From Ariolimax columbianus (lineage: Eukaryota; Mollusca; Gastropoda; Stylommatophora; Arionidae), in contig JAVGWX010000002.1 of the NCBI GenBank assembly GCA_036924085.1, positions 50,110,948-50,174,947 of the forward strand: a stretch of 64,000 nucleotides of DNA, read 5' to 3'. A model generated the notes under the pieces. The model was not told the origin of the DNA, made no database searches, and was given only the letters and a program-made list of their open reading frames with translations. Shown here in pieces: positions 1 through 12,316 of this stretch. Position 1 is the stretch's first letter. Each line of letters opens with the position of its first letter. A program made the translations under genes and the position numbers.

Positions 1-61
1 CTCTTCTTAATCTCATTTGTTCATTTCATCTTTTTTTATTGCCATGTGACGAATATAGATT

Positions 62-312
62 TAGTTCTTTGTGGTATAAGAGCAATAGAATGATGCAGCA
101 CTCACTTCACAAGACAAAGTGCTAGGTTCAATCCACGTTATCAACATGCGTCAGTCAACCCAGCTGTAAATGGGTACCTGGTGTATACTTAAGGAAGGAA
201 GGAAACTGGCCAACCCATCTCATAAATAAAATGAGGCCTTTACAATATGAAGTCTCTAGAACTTCATCTCCGACAGCAGTGTCTGCTATGGGACTACTTT
301 TAGTTGACCTTA
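62..312 (+). mobile_element. SINE family C copy (tRNA-headed, degenerate)
   Basis: The copy shares a body with 40,408-40,650 and 57,098-57,335: a head with GGTTCAA, then CCCAGCTGTAAATGGGTACCTGG, later 'cagcagtgtctgctatggga'. The head here is decayed. No target-site duplication could be defined. Confidence 0.65.
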
Positions 313-451
313 ATATAAGGTCATCCTTCTCAAACCTGCATTATTTCTTATTCCAACTTGAGATGTAACATCACCTCTAGGGTCACAGGATACTGTCAGA
401 AAGGACCTCCTTTTCAAATTAATTAAGATCATGCCACAGTGAAACCATGTT

Positions 452-789
452 GCTATTGTCGAATGCCCACAATGAGTCAACTTTACTTTTTTGTGAGCTC
501 TGAAAATGGTGGGTTGCAGTAGCTTTCCTCACATTCTGAGTGTGTTGGTGAAGGTGGACCAGGGTCCTCTAGGCGGTTGTGCTATGCTTGGTTTCATCTA
601 CGTGTCGCTCACTATTGTGGGAATCATGTCGATCCTCCACCTTGTTAGCCAGACTGCCATAAAACAGCCTGTTTTTAGGGAGAAATGAGTGAAGTGAGGT
701 GGGGGTCATGGTCAATATATTTCGCCAAACCTGACTAACATTGTTCGATCAGTATGTTTTGCCTGACAAGACGTTAGTCTCCTCTCCCC
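452..789 (-). mobile_element. R350 non-autonomous repeat, copy 1
   Basis: This is one of at least five copies of a 310-360 bp family (also at 12,317, 32,330, 36,636 and 55,416). Read on the minus strand it starts GGGGAGAGGAGACTAACGTC and ends with CATTCGACAA. There is no coding capacity, no terminal inverted repeat and no recognisable A/B box. Strand was assigned from the (CAA)n-like tail seen in other copies. Confidence 0.75.
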
Positions 790-1505
790 ATGAAATATAC
801 TGACCAAGACCCTGTTTCAAGTCCTAAATCATGCATCCTGGAAACAAGCTGTGTCACAGCAGACTGGCCAACAAGGTGGGGCGCAAAACTAATCCCCATT
901 GTACAACAGCCAGGGAGACCCTGGTCTACCATCTCAAGTATGTCTCAGGATGTCAGAAGAGCAACTGTATCCTGTTAGAATTAACTCAACTCAGCATGGG
1001 TAGCTTCGAACAACTTCTTAATCATCCCTCCTATACCATGGGTGTACAGGTCTTCACTTCTTTTGCTTGTGGTTTATAGTTTCTACAAAATGGGTAGCCA
1101 GGTCCATGTCCAACCTCTTATGACATGCCAGGCAGGTTATAGTGTTACTATATGTTGTTGTACTGTCAAGCCCCAGTTATACACAGGCACAAAATCATGT
1201 ACATGCAACTACTATTGCTACACAGGGATACAACACTAAATGCTCACTCCACAAGCTACAATAACAGGGTCCTTGAACACCATCCCACACATCTGGCAGA
1301 ACAGCTTCTTGTTTGGCTTCTCGACAAACACCATAATCTCCTAGAGATATAACAACAGATATTAGTTATACAACTAGTGTTTCAAGTTTCAAAATATTAG
1401 CATTCTATTCCTATGTAACTACTTGACCAGAGTCTCAAGCAGTGTGCCTCCGCATCTAAGTGTGCCATAAAACATGTACAGTGTATATGAATTATTGCTT
1501 ATTCA
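790..1505. other. No gene seen; short family-H repeat near 1,115-1,170
   Basis: Short open frames here are not conserved-looking. The segment at 1,115-1,170 (cctcttatgacatgccaggc) belongs to a short repeat also found at 8,400-8,460, 55,195-55,262, 63,395-63,455 and 63,630-63,690. Confidence 0.5.
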
Positions 1506-1509
1506 CATC

Positions 1510-1955
1510 CAAGAAAAATAAACTTAGTCACTACTCTTCTACCCTAGGGTGTAGAGTTTTCTACTTTACTTACTTAGTCACTCCTCTTCTACTCTAAGAT
1601 GTAGAGTTTTGTACTTTACTTAGTCACTCCTCTTCTACTCTAAGGTGTAGAGTTTTGTACTTTACTTAGTCACTCTTCTTCTACTCTAAGGTGTAGAGTT
1701 TTGTACTTTACTTAGTCACTCCTCTTCTACTCTAAGGTGTAGAGTTTTGTACTTTACTTAGTCACTCCTCTTCTACTCTAGGGTGTAGAGTTTTCTACTT
1801 CAATTACTTAGTCACTCCTCTTCTACTCTAGAATGTAGAGTTTTCTACTTTACTTAGTCACTCTTCTTCTACCCTAGGGTGTAGAGTTTTCTACTTGAAT
1901 TACTTAGTCACTTCTCTTCTACTCTAGGGTGTAGAGTTTTCTACTTTACTTAGAG
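1510..1955. repeat. 46-bp minisatellite, about 9-10 copies
   Basis: The unit begins acttagtcactcctcttcta and ends gtgtagagttttgtacttt. Starts at 1,618, 1,664 and 1,710 give an exact 46-bp period; the first unit and a few others carry small insertions. It directly abuts a LINE remnant. A single related unit sits at 32,640-32,690, at the 3' end of the related LINE there. Confidence 0.95.
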
Positions 1956-1959
1956 ATCT

Positions 1960-2222
1960 TATCGTATTGTCTGATTACAGATCTTGTCTTTTCTTGCTAG
2001 TTGGATAACTTTCGTCAGATATCTAATTTTTGAGGCTTGGAACTGGCTTTTCTGGGATGTGGTCATTGCCCATGACATACATCTGTAAGTCAAAATTGGT
2101 ACATAGGTGGAGCAGTAGCCATTCTTTTGGTTTTCATACTTATTTCTACTTTGTTGAGGAATCCTCTATTTATGGCATGAAAAAGTTTTCTAGTTGCTGC
2201 CCTTCAAGTAGTCAACTCCAGT
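1960..2222 (-). mobile_element. RTE-like LINE 3' fragment
   Basis: The DNA matches the 32,930-33,125 part of the larger LINE at 32.6-35.3 kb, for example the shared 'tgtggtcattg-ccatgac' and 'ttgttgag-aatcctct-ttta' segments. That part encodes the RT thumb/3' domain. The copy is 5' truncated. Confidence 0.75.
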
Positions 2223-2225
2223 AAA

Positions 2226-4175
2226 AAAAAACTATCCTGCTTTGTGAACCAATTCAAAAATAAGTCAAACTATCTATTGATTAGAATTATTGTCTACTTA
2301 CAATTAGGTAAAATAAATCTAAAATTAAATTTTTCCAAAATAATTTGAAATACCTACTGATTTGTTCAAAAATGAAGTTACTTTCATGGCATCTGAAATA
2401 TGTGTATTTATTTACTGTCTTTAACAGGAAGAGAAATTATATCTGCTGCTCTTTTTTGTTTGGTCTTGTGTTCAAATAAGTGTACAGCAAAGTTAACAAA
2501 AATGTATGCAGTGAACATAAAAAGTTAGAGAAACACTGTATTAGACACTCAATACCAGTATGAATATATTTAGCATAAGTGGTAATGCATTGTTTCAAAC
2601 TAGATTTTACAGAAGAATGTAAAGAAATGATGGACAAATGAGTATGTGCTAAGGAAAGACTCTGTACATACAAAAGAATGAATTCTGATTTTAGGTGGAC
2701 ATTTCTGAGACAATGAATTGGTAAAGCACAACGTGAAAACATTAAGACACTTGAACATGTTAACACTGTGGCTCGGAATATCATCAACAACAGAATTAAT
2801 AAAAGGCACAAGAAACAGAAAACTGCAGAGATCCATGATGGTCTATGACAGTCACAATGGCACATGATGATGAAGTGTATATGCACTAACAATAGAGGAG
2901 CAGATGCCAAGTGGTTTGGATGTCGGTCTTCTGACCACGAAGACATGCATTCAAAACATCTGTATAGCACAGGTTTTTTTTCTATTGTAATTAAAAACCT
3001 AGCTTATACAGTGCGCGGCAAATGGTCTTTATTCCGCAGCCCTAAAAATCTTTGTGGTGAACCTCAGCATTGGGAACAAATGCTGTAGGGATATATCCTT
3101 GATAGGATCAAAAATGAATAGACTAAATGGTTTAGGGCACATTAGGAATGCATAAGAAAAAGACAAAGAAACTATAGATCACAAGAAAAAGAAGAGTAGA
3201 TATTTCTACACCAACTAGTTAGAATTGAAGCGAACAAGTCAAGTCAGCATGGCTCAAAGATGGAATACTGTAGGAAAAGGGAGCAAGTGAATATCTAGGA
3301 ATATACGAAGTAGAAGAATCATTCAGTGAGTGCAAACAAAATCTGGAAAGAGATCCCCTAAAACAAATTAGGAGAAATATGTCAGTGTCTAATGCCTGAC
3401 CAAAAAAAATATAGCTAGGAGCACTAAAGAATTTGACATCACCCTTACATTCTTGCAGGAAATTAACAAAAATAATAACAAACATAGACTTGTAGAAAGA
3501 ATATGTGAATATATATATGAAAATAAAGTGTGATGGTAGGGACACACCACCAGAAAGTTGCTAATAATATATCCTGACAGTGAAGTGGTTTGGAACCCAC
3601 AAGGGAAAAAGTGAATGGGATATAAATCCTGGCAAAGAACAATGGAAGAGGAAGTAAATGCAAACGATGCCTCAATAGTGGTCTCAAGGAGATCGCCCAA
3701 AACATAAATTATTGGAGAGTGACAATTACAGTCCTATGATCTAAGGAATCTGGTGTCACATTCTCAGTCTTTTCTTCTAACAAATACGCTATCTAGTAAA
3801 AGATATGACTTGGTCTGTAACTGAAAATGACGACAATTATTCTACATGGCTACAATGAAAGTCCTTCACTGATTCCTACTTTGGAACATCTTCTTGAGCC
3901 CAGACTATGAAACTCCAGTTATGCTTGTCTGCATCATTCTTCATCAGGTGTTATTAGGCCATCACCCCTTTTCTCTTCCACTGTGGGTTCCAGTTCAGTG
4001 CACATCTCGTTATATTGTTACATTTATTTCCTATCCATCTTACTTTCTCTTCTGAATCTCTAGCGGTGATGGTTGATGTCTTATCTTTACTGCAAGTTTA
4101 CGATAGTAACCACATCTGGTCATTTGACAAGAAAAGGAAGGTGGCACTTGGTGAGAGTCTGCGGTCTGGTTATTA
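2226..4175. other. No gene seen; AT-rich, possible old SINE near 2,888
   Basis: Minus-strand frames of up to 177 codons (2,437-2,970) are low-complexity Leu/Ser/Cys translations with no family resemblance. Around 2,888-2,960 the sequence resembles a decayed tRNA-like SINE head (aagtggtttggatgtcggtc, then cattcaaaac). Confidence 0.4.
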
Positions 4176-4179
4176 GTTT

Positions 4180-4320
4180 CTTTTCTTTTTTTTATTCATT
4201 ATGTTCTCTAAGACGAAGTTCTCTATACTGTATTTTACGCCTTATGGCCCAGTGTATCTGGCTTTAACACAATTTTTTGGGGTAATGGGTTTACTTCCCT
4301 TAGGGGATGATCTTAACATT
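4180..4320 (-). mobile_element. Old SINE family A fragment
   Basis: A diverged copy of the body of SINE A: a T-run, then 'tatggcccagtgtatctggc', then 'gggtttacttccct'. The tRNA-like head is missing. Confidence 0.6.
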
Positions 4321-4329
4321 TCATGAATC

Positions 4330-5030
4330 CATGCAACTTTTTACTCCGCTGACTTTCCCAGTCTGAATGTGATACACTTAATATCATGCAATGTTTCCGA
4401 GCCATATAGGACTGATTTTTACATAAATAGAAATTGAACTTTGATGAATTTGCTAAACACCAAATGCTGCAATTTGTAACAGGCTGTACTTCAATCAGTG
4501 TGGTTACCAAGGAGCTAATAATAGAACCACTGCCGTTTACTAAATATGTTAGTGAAATACAACTAAAGAGGGTTGAGTGTGAGGCTAGCAAGCGGATCAT
4601 GTAAACCATTTTCCCATAGAAACCATAACTAAAAAACACAAGCTTCACATAAGTAGGGTAACTGTAGCGGTTCCATATGCTTTGTTTGGAGTGATAAATG
4701 GGACAAGAAAAGGTAACTCACATCTTCCTCTTCCATCATAGAAACAGATGACTTCTTTTGTCGGACTACAGTGGGTGACAGGTACATCTGATTCTGCTTG
4801 TGATGAAATGCCATCAACTGTGTGAAGACAATGGTAAACACAGGTTGGTGCAATCAATTAATCTGTGCATGTGACATTATAGAGAGAATAGGTCAGCAAC
4901 CATGTCATTCATTCTATGTATCTATCAATAAATGCTCTTGATACAATCAGGTCCATAGTCTTCTACCCTACAGGAGTATACAGCATCACCCACTCATTCA
5001 GCATCCCTCATATAGTATAATTCATACAGT
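4330..5030. other. No feature recognised
   Basis: Open frames at 4,313-4,857 (minus) show no domain or transposon resemblance. The right end grades into the 32-bp minisatellite. Confidence 0.4.
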
Positions 5031-5034
5031 ATTC

Positions 5035-5545
5035 TTACCTCATACAGCATCCACCATACAGTATTCTTCACTCATACAGCATCCACCATACAGTATTCTT
5101 CACTCATACAGCATCCACCATACAGTATTCTTCACTCATACAATATCTTCCATACAGTATTCTTCACTCATACAGTATCCACCATATTCTTCACTCATAC
5201 AGCATCCACCATATTCTTCACTCATACAGCATCCACCATACAGTATTCTTCACTCATACAGTATCCCTCACTCATACAGCATCCCACATTCAGTATTCTT
5301 CACTCATACAATATCTATCATACAGTATAATTCATACAGCATTCTTCACTCATAGTCTCCCCCATAAAGTATCCCTTATACAGCATCCCCCATAAAGTAT
5401 CACTTAAACAGCATCCCCAATACAGTTTCATTCAAACAGCATTCTTCACTCATACAGCATCCCCCATACAGTATCATTCAAACAGCATTCTTCACTCATA
5501 CAGTATCCTCCATAAAGTATCCCTTATACGGCATTACCCATACAG
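5035..5545. repeat. 32-bp minisatellite, degenerate, ~15 units
   Basis: The unit is cagcatccaccatacagtat followed by tcttcactcata. It is near perfect in 5,050-5,140 and increasingly degenerate, with partial units, toward 5,545. Confidence 0.93.
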
Positions 5546-5549
5546 CTAG

Positions 5550-5868
5550 TTGCTCATTGCAAGCGATGATGGCAACGTTATCAGACGGTTTAGTCTTGAT
5601 GATGTAACTTACACTGTATTTCAATTATAGTGAGAAAGAAACTGCAATGGTCATCAACCTCACACTCTGGTCCCAAGCTACCTTGGACCAGTGGCAAGAC
5701 ATAAGTCAGGATGACTGGAGGTAACTTAGTATGCATCCACTCTGGTTCCATCACCCTTCAGACTAGGGGTCACTTGAAAACATGTGAGATTTGATCCCCA
5801 ACAGTTTTCATTCATCGCTTTGAGAGGCGAGTACCTGACCTCTCGACCAACCACAGCGGCCCCCATAC
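5550..5868 (-). mobile_element. SINE family D copy (class II tRNA-like head)
   Basis: On the minus strand the head reads GGTCGAGAGGTCAGGTACTC, a variable-arm region and GGGGATCAAATC. The body shares 'caagctaccttggaccagtg' and 'cttgatgatgtaactta' with the copies at 22,965-23,285 and 43,390-43,690. Confidence 0.75.
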
Positions 5869-5869
5869 A

Positions 5870-6635
5870 GTACCATGTGTGTGATAGTAAACACCAGTAT
5901 CATAATCATAATGACACGATAACTATGACAAATTCTCATAAACATATTCTCATCACATCTACTCACAGGAGGAATGTCACCTCTGTTCCCTCCATATGTG
6001 GTCCTGTTGCTCGTTATGTATTCTGGTTTGTAAGCATTATCATTACCATCAACTTTATGGCAGGTATGGAAAAAATTGAAAGATTACTTGCACAAAAAAT
6101 GCCACAATTTACTTTCAATGTGGTATAAGTATCAAGCAATCAAAACCTGTATCGCCATGCTGCCCCCACATGGTGGTCAGTATAGTTCAATGTGCTTTTT
6201 CCCTAGTGAAGGGTCAGCTTGGATGGAGTACATGCCAAACACACAAAACACTGAAGCTCGCTATTTGTTTTTATTTATTGTAAGTCAAATTCTAATTCAC
6301 TCTTACCCCTCCATATGACTTCCTAATGTCTGCTATAAACGCAGGCTTGCGTGCCTTTTCATTGATATTATTTTTACAGCAAAGATTACAAAAATATTTT
6401 TAAATAACCTTTTAAAAATATACTTCCAATGTAGTATAGATCTAAGTAACATGACTTAATCCTTTACAGTCCAGCCTTAATTTATTAGATTTATATCTTA
6501 ACCCTCTACAATCATATCTAATTGATTAGATTCCTGTCTTAATCAATTAGACCGGACTGTAAAGTGTTTATCTTTTCAGTTTGCCTTGAAACATAAAGTT
6601 GTAACTAATGCTCTCTATTGAATCTGATTTAGGGG
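5870..6635. other. No gene seen
   Basis: AT-rich sequence with short unrelated open frames. A small direct repeat (variants of tctaattgattagattcctg) lies at 6,470-6,555. Confidence 0.4.
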
Positions 6636-6639
6636 CCAC

Positions 6640-6800
6640 AGATGCAGTACAGCGGATGAGATGACAGAAGCCACCGTCTCTTAGCTGAATGCTTGCATCA
6701 GGGTCTTCGAATCAGAGCTGACCAACACCCAATTCCATCTCCAAAGGGCAGCCCTGCAAACAGGCTGCACTAGCGTACTCTGGCTAAGAGAATAGTGTAA
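6640..6800 (+). repeat. Interspersed repeat E, copy 1
   Basis: Shares 'gcttgcatcagggtc', 'ggctgcactagcgtactctg' and 'aagagaatag' with 23,695-23,850. Class unknown. Confidence 0.6.
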
Positions 6801-6804
6801 CAGA

Positions 6805-8020
6805 TCTTAGCTGTGTAGATTTATTAGGGATTTGATTTTAGACATGTTTTATTAAAGTTAGAAAGGGTGGAAGTAGAGCATTGATAGTCAGTAACCATTT
6901 ATTTGTTTCTTATAGAATTAAACTAACAAAACTAGCCAGTACAGATGTACTTAAATCCGGACATAGAAATGTCAGGAATGCATAGCATTGGTTTCCAAGC
7001 CACGCAGATGTTAAACTACGTAACCATGCATAACGCCTGTTACAGCGTGATCAGCAGTGATGATTCAAACCAAACATGCTATTAACTGGTTTTTCTGAAA
7101 TCTCGGGTTAAAACAAACCTAGGTACGAGATCTGGGAAAAAAGCCGCGGATATAGATAGTTAGAAGAGCCCAAATCAGGATCATTCAGGTGTGAGCGGCA
7201 GAGAGAACACGTCGACATCAGTCGGCAGCGAGCAACGAGGAGAACAGGACCGCCTTGATAACGATGAAGAGGAAAGGAGATCCCGAAGCACACATTCCAG
7301 AGTTTAGAGACGAGTCGTGAGAAAGCAAATAGATTTTTAGAGCCCAGAAAGAAAGAGTTTGGGTCTTGGTCAGCTCTGGTTTGCTGACCCTGATGCAAGC
7401 AGTTGGCTAGGAATCGTTGGTTGTTGTCAGCTCACCCACTGTGCTGCATCTCCAACCTCTACCAAGTGAATATATTTGTGTATAATCAATCATACTGACC
7501 TAAATAAATTGTAATCTTTTTTTTTCCTAAAAAGTTTATTATTAAACCTTAACTTTCATTATATGCGCAGACTAACAGCTTTCACTTATAAACAAAATTG
7601 AAAAACACAGTAATTGCTACTGCGATCAGTTTTGCAGCATACTGGAAGTGTACCATCATCATCATCATCATCTTCTATCCACTTGTGTCGTGTGGAGGTG
7701 TAGTTTTCTGTCATATGCCATCTTTGTCACCGATGTTGTTGTCCTTCTGTGTTTCTTGAGTGACAGTGTACCATCACATTCACAAATGGCTATTTTTCTA
7801 ATAATATGGATGATGATATATTTGTACAGAATGTTTCCAGTACTTCTAGCTGGGAGAAACAGTAAAAATTTATGAGGACTGGCAGCTGTATTGAAGAATT
7901 TATTGCTCAACTTTTAAATCGTTTTTAAATAGTACCAACATTGTAAGGTTTTTGCCTCATTTATGTCATAGTGCATGAGGTAGCAACATTATCATGTAAA
8001 ACAAAGTGCCATATAAACCA
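6805..8020. other. No gene seen; small (CAT)n microsatellite
   Basis: A 96-codon minus frame at 7,108-7,398 has no recognisable family. A (CAT)n run sits near 7,655-7,672. Nothing else is supported. Confidence 0.4.
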
Positions 8021-8023
8021 CTG

Positions 8024-8085
8024 CTGCAAGAACATATAAATGCTTTAGTGCAGACTTCCAGCAGTGGTGGTACAAGGCTCATATT
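8024..8085 (+). repeat. Interspersed repeat F, copy 1
   Basis: The segment 'gcaagaacatataaatgctt', then cagtggtgg, recurs at 38,063-38,130 and 44,622-44,690. Confidence 0.6.
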
Positions 8086-8104
8086 GCTGCGACAATAAGA
8101 ATGG

Positions 8105-8855
8105 ATGAATGTCATAGTATTCTTAGGGTCTCAGTTCACCTGTACTTCTACAAGAGCAGATGTCCCTGTGCAGGTCCCAACTCTGGTAGGAGCTGGATGT
8201 AGCCGGGAGAAGGATTTCCTGCTTAGCAGGCTAGGCTTGTGCAGCTTAATACTCCACTGCGTTGGGACAATCGCTTACGGAGGGTGGTTAATCAATGTGC
8301 GAGCTCATTTCAATAGACTCAAACACTAGAGCAAAGTTGCCTGTTAGGCGTCATCTAAGCTGCTCTAAACAAACCACCTAACCATGACCGGTGTTATGCC
8401 CTGTCACACAGTTCCTCTTACGACATGCTCTCTGTGAGGCAATGGTGCTATTCTTGTCCTTGTCATACACAAAGACCTCAGCAGACCACTCGGGTTATGT
8501 CATAAAACAGGGTTGCTGAGAAAGCAGCAAAGATGACGCCGTAACTGGCTGTGGGTCTACATTGCTCTGCTGATTTAGTTCATTATAGATGTCGCCATAC
8601 CATGGATTTGCCGAGAATTAAACACGTCAACGACTTACACTTGTGTTCATGAAAACGTGTTGTTGTTTTCCATCTGGACTAGTCAATTCGTTCGTTTTGT
8701 GTGTTTTCTTCCATCTGATTTTCCTGGAATGAACATTGGCTATATGAATTGCACTACACTTAAACATGTGTTATATTTCATGGTCTAGTTCACACGGCTG
8801 AACTTCACGAGATTGGCACCCTTCGCCCTAGCTGCGGACAATGTCAGCTTTGTTG
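8105..8855. other. No gene seen; family-H fragment
   Basis: The only recognisable element is the short repeat at 8,400-8,460 (cctcttacgacatgctctct). The LINE starts abruptly at about 8,857. Confidence 0.4.
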
Positions 8856-8856
8856 T

Positions 8857-11800
8857 ATGAAATTTATGCTAAACCAACTGGCAGGTAGCGACCACAGGCC
8901 GATCAGGCTAGATATTGATATGAAGGTAGGCCCACAGGAAACAAAACCGCTCCCACGTTGGAATTACAAACGAGCCGACTGGGACAGATTTGCAATCCTG
9001 ACAGATGGGCTGTGTGAAACCATCAACACACGAAACAACAAAATGAAGCCCATGGTGGAAAGCCTAAGCAAGGCAATAATGCAAGCCGCCACTGAAACCA
9101 TCCCAAGAGGAGCTAGGAAAAACTATAAGCCCTATTGGAATGATGAGTTGCAGAAAGCGGAAGATGCAGTAACAAATACTAGGAACATGGCAGAGCGAGA
9201 ACAATCTATGGAGTCAAACATCGCCCTCAAAGCCGCCATGGCGAAATACAAATACACTCTTAACCAAACAGCAAGGGAGAGCTGAAAAAACAAAACAGAA
9301 AGCCTCAACCTGGACAAAGAAGGGAACAAGCTATGGAAGCTAGTCAGAGCCATGAACGACGAAACCCCGTCAAACAAACAAATTACCATCAAGCAGGGCG
9401 AAAACTTGCTCACTGGTAAGAAAGCCGCAAACGCTTTTGTCGATCACTAGGCCAGAGCACACCACATCGAGGTCCCTGCAGATAGGCATACAGACATTAG
9501 TGAAGAGCAAAAGGGGCACGACAACATCAATACGGCACCTGAAGAGCATATGATGGCCAAATTAACAATGAGCGAAATGGAAGAGGACATGAGAACATTA
9601 AAGAAAAGGAAATCTCCCGGAAAAGACGGGATAACAAACGAAATGCTGATGGGGCTGGGCCAAACAGCGAAGAGGAAACTGCTATCGGACAAAACAGATC
9701 CAAATGGATACAGGCCCATCAGCCTACTGAGCTGTGTCGGCAAGCTCATGGAACGTATGATAAACACCAGACTGATGTGGCATCTGGAAGAAAAACGAAT
9801 ATTAATTCCACAGCAAGCCGGCTTTAGACAGCACAGATCCACTGAGGACCAGGTCATCCTCATAGCCCAGGAAATAGAAGATGCCTACCAGGCACAGAAA
9901 CACACAGTAGCGGTGTGGGTGGAACTGGAAAAGGCATTTGACAAAGTCTGGAAAGATGGACTTAGAGTCAAGCTAAGAAGAAGTGATGTTTGTGGGAAAA
10001 TGTACAAGTGGATCAACCACTAACTCAAAAACAGAACGGCCAGAGTCCAAGTACAAGGGCAGATGAGCAAAAAGGTGACACTTGAGCAGGGAGTACCCCA
10101 AGGGGGAGTACTGTCACCCACACTCTTCCTGGTGTATATAAACGACATTACAGAGAATATACCAAGAAGAGTCCATAGCTCAATGTTTGCAGACGATCTG
10201 GCTATGTGGACCTCTGAAAAGAATCTCACCATAGCAAGAAATCGAATGCAGCAGGCCCTAACATCGCTGGAAGAGTGGGCGAACTCATGGCTGGTCAAAA
10301 TAAACGAGGAGAAAACCACATGCACAATATTCTCGCTTTCAATAAAACCCCAAAATACCAAATTAAGTTTAAATGGCAAATTCCTGCAGCCAAACGACAA
10401 CCCAAACTATCTGGGAGTCACATTTGATCGGCGCATGACATGGAAAAGTCAGATCGAGAGAAACCGAATGAGAGCCAGAGAAAGAATGGCAATCATGAGG
10501 AAACTTGCTGGCACAAGCTGGGGAGCAGACGAAAGCATACTAAAGAAACTGTACACTGGAAGAGTGAGACCAGTTCTCGAGTATGGCATTGCGGCATGGA
10601 CAACAGCAGCAAAGGCGAACTTCGATAAAGTTAGCAAACTTCAAAACCAAGCCATGAGAGTTATAACAGGAGGCATGAAGTCAACGCCAATTGTAGAACT
10701 TGAAAAGATTACAAAACTGTAATCCATGACCGATAGAAGAGACTGCAGAGCCCAGCTGCAGTCAGAGAAACTCCAAAGACTGACTGACCATCCAATGCAC
10801 CAGAGACTAAACAATTTGGGAAATTGGAAACTAAAGCGGAGAAACTTTGCAGAAATAGTCAAAGCAAAGATGCACGAAGATCCCATAAACGCACTAACAA
10901 CACCAAAACCCATCACTACTGTACGAAAACCTACCTGGAGGCAGGATATATTTCCAGAGGTGGTAGAAAATATACCAGGTATTGGAAACAAAAACTGCCA
11001 GACTGAAAAAGAAAGGAGAGATACTACCCTAAGCTTTATATCGAAAAACTACCCAAGCATGGACTGGACCCATGCATACACCGACGGTTCTGTAACAAAC
11101 ACTACACAGAACGGAGGGGCAGGAGCATTCCTGAACCTACCAAATGGCAGAAAAATAACACTGTCATTCGCTACTGGTAAGTACACAAGCAATTTCAGAG
11201 CAGAGGCAGAGGCACTGAGGGCGGCAGTGGAAGAAATGGTGACACACAAAGAAAATGAAAGCCATATAGTCCTGCTTACAGATGCTCTCGCCGTAGTCAC
11301 AGCGCTAAAAAGCCAGAAAAACACTGAGCTTAATGACTTAAGAGCAGCACTCTGCAAACTGTGCCAGCAGTCCGCACCAAAAAGGGTAGTGGTACAGTGG
11401 GTCCCATCACACTGCAACATCCAAGGCAACGAGGAGGCAGACAGACTGGCAAAAGAAGGTGCAAGACTACCACAAACAGATACTAGTGTGACATACGAAG
11501 AGTCAAAACGGCTTATCAAAGCCAGATACATGACCAAATGGGAAACCGAACATACTGGTTACACCAAAAACGATGCCTATTACCAGTTGAACAGAAGAGA
11601 GCAAGTCGTTGTCTTCAGACTTCGCACTGGCCACAATAGACTGAGGTACCACCTATTCAACAAATTAAACATAGGTGGTACCGACGAATGGCCGTGCGGT
11701 ACCGGTAAAATGACCGCTGAACATCTGCTGCAGAACTGCCCGACATACGAGGATCAGAGAGAGCAGATGTGGCCATCACCAGTAGAACTGCAAGACAAGC

Positions 11801-11905
11801 TCTATGGCAGTGTCGACAGCCTCAGGATGACCGCCGCTTTTTTCGAAAACATAATGGTTACTGTCTGACTGCGTACGAAGAAGAAGAAGAAGAAGTATGA
11901 AATTT
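8857..11905 (+). mobile_element. I-type LINE with RT and RNase H, 5' truncated
   Basis: A single frame covers 8,857-11,868 with only four stops (9,283 TGA; 9,448 TAG; 10,021 TAA; 10,720 TAA) and no frameshift. It begins in the last part of the endonuclease (GSDHRPIRLD). RT motifs include YRPISLLSCVGKLMERM, ELEKAFDKVW, GVPQGGVLSPTLFL and FADD (10,186-10,197). RNase H follows, with all four acidic positions visible: YTDGS at 11,077, RAEAEALRAA, LLTDALAVV and GNEEADRLA. A C-C-H-C cluster (CGTGKMTAEHLLQNC) closes the protein. The 3' end is a short (GAA)n run. About 25-30 residues appear missing in frame between the KRKLL and SDKTD segments (near 9,690), before RT motif 2. It looks young but dead. 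It belongs to an RNase-H-bearing clade (I/Nimb-like); the exact clade was not determined. Confidence 0.92.
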
Positions 11906-12316
11906 AGACACAACTATAATGAACTGCGACCTGGAGAGAGCTGGGCTCCATCAGGTGTGTAGCAGCCCAAGACACACCATTGTTGTATGGCGGGAGCTGG
12001 TACGACAAACTGCAATAACGGTGCTTCATAAACATTCTAGGTTGCGGGACTGACGATGATGATGATGTAGGGCTGTTATATTCAAGACTATTAATTAGTT
12101 CAGGTGGGAAAACCTAAGATTTTGGGTCATATTACATATGTCTGTATTATATTCAAGCCAATATAGACAATTTCTTTAACTAAACAGGAGAGCTCCTGTT
12201 ATCTGTGCACTTTTAGTAAAGCTGGAAATGTGTAGCTTTGAAGTCATCACAAAACACACTACAGCAAAAGCATTTTTTAAATTATACAGCAAAATAAGAA
12301 CATGTGAAAAAAACAA
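11906..12316. other. No gene seen
   Basis: Contains a short (GAT)n run near 12,052-12,066. The flanking sequence (11,930-12,050) has the look of a LINE 3' tail, but I cannot support a family. Confidence 0.35.

Noticed and set aside
2437..2970. 177-codon minus-strand open frame
   Set aside because: Leu/Ser/Cys-rich chance frame in AT-rich DNA, with no homologous motif or repeat copy in the window.
5035..5545. Regularly spaced direct repeats resembling a CRISPR array
   Set aside because: Units are contiguous and degenerate with no unique spacers; the genome is eukaryotic. The same holds for the other arrays.
7108..7398. 96-codon minus-strand open frame
   Set aside because: No recognisable family, no splice context; probably chance or part of an unknown repeat.
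11049..11537. 162-codon minus-strand open frame
   Set aside because: Antisense of the RNase H domain of the I-type LINE.
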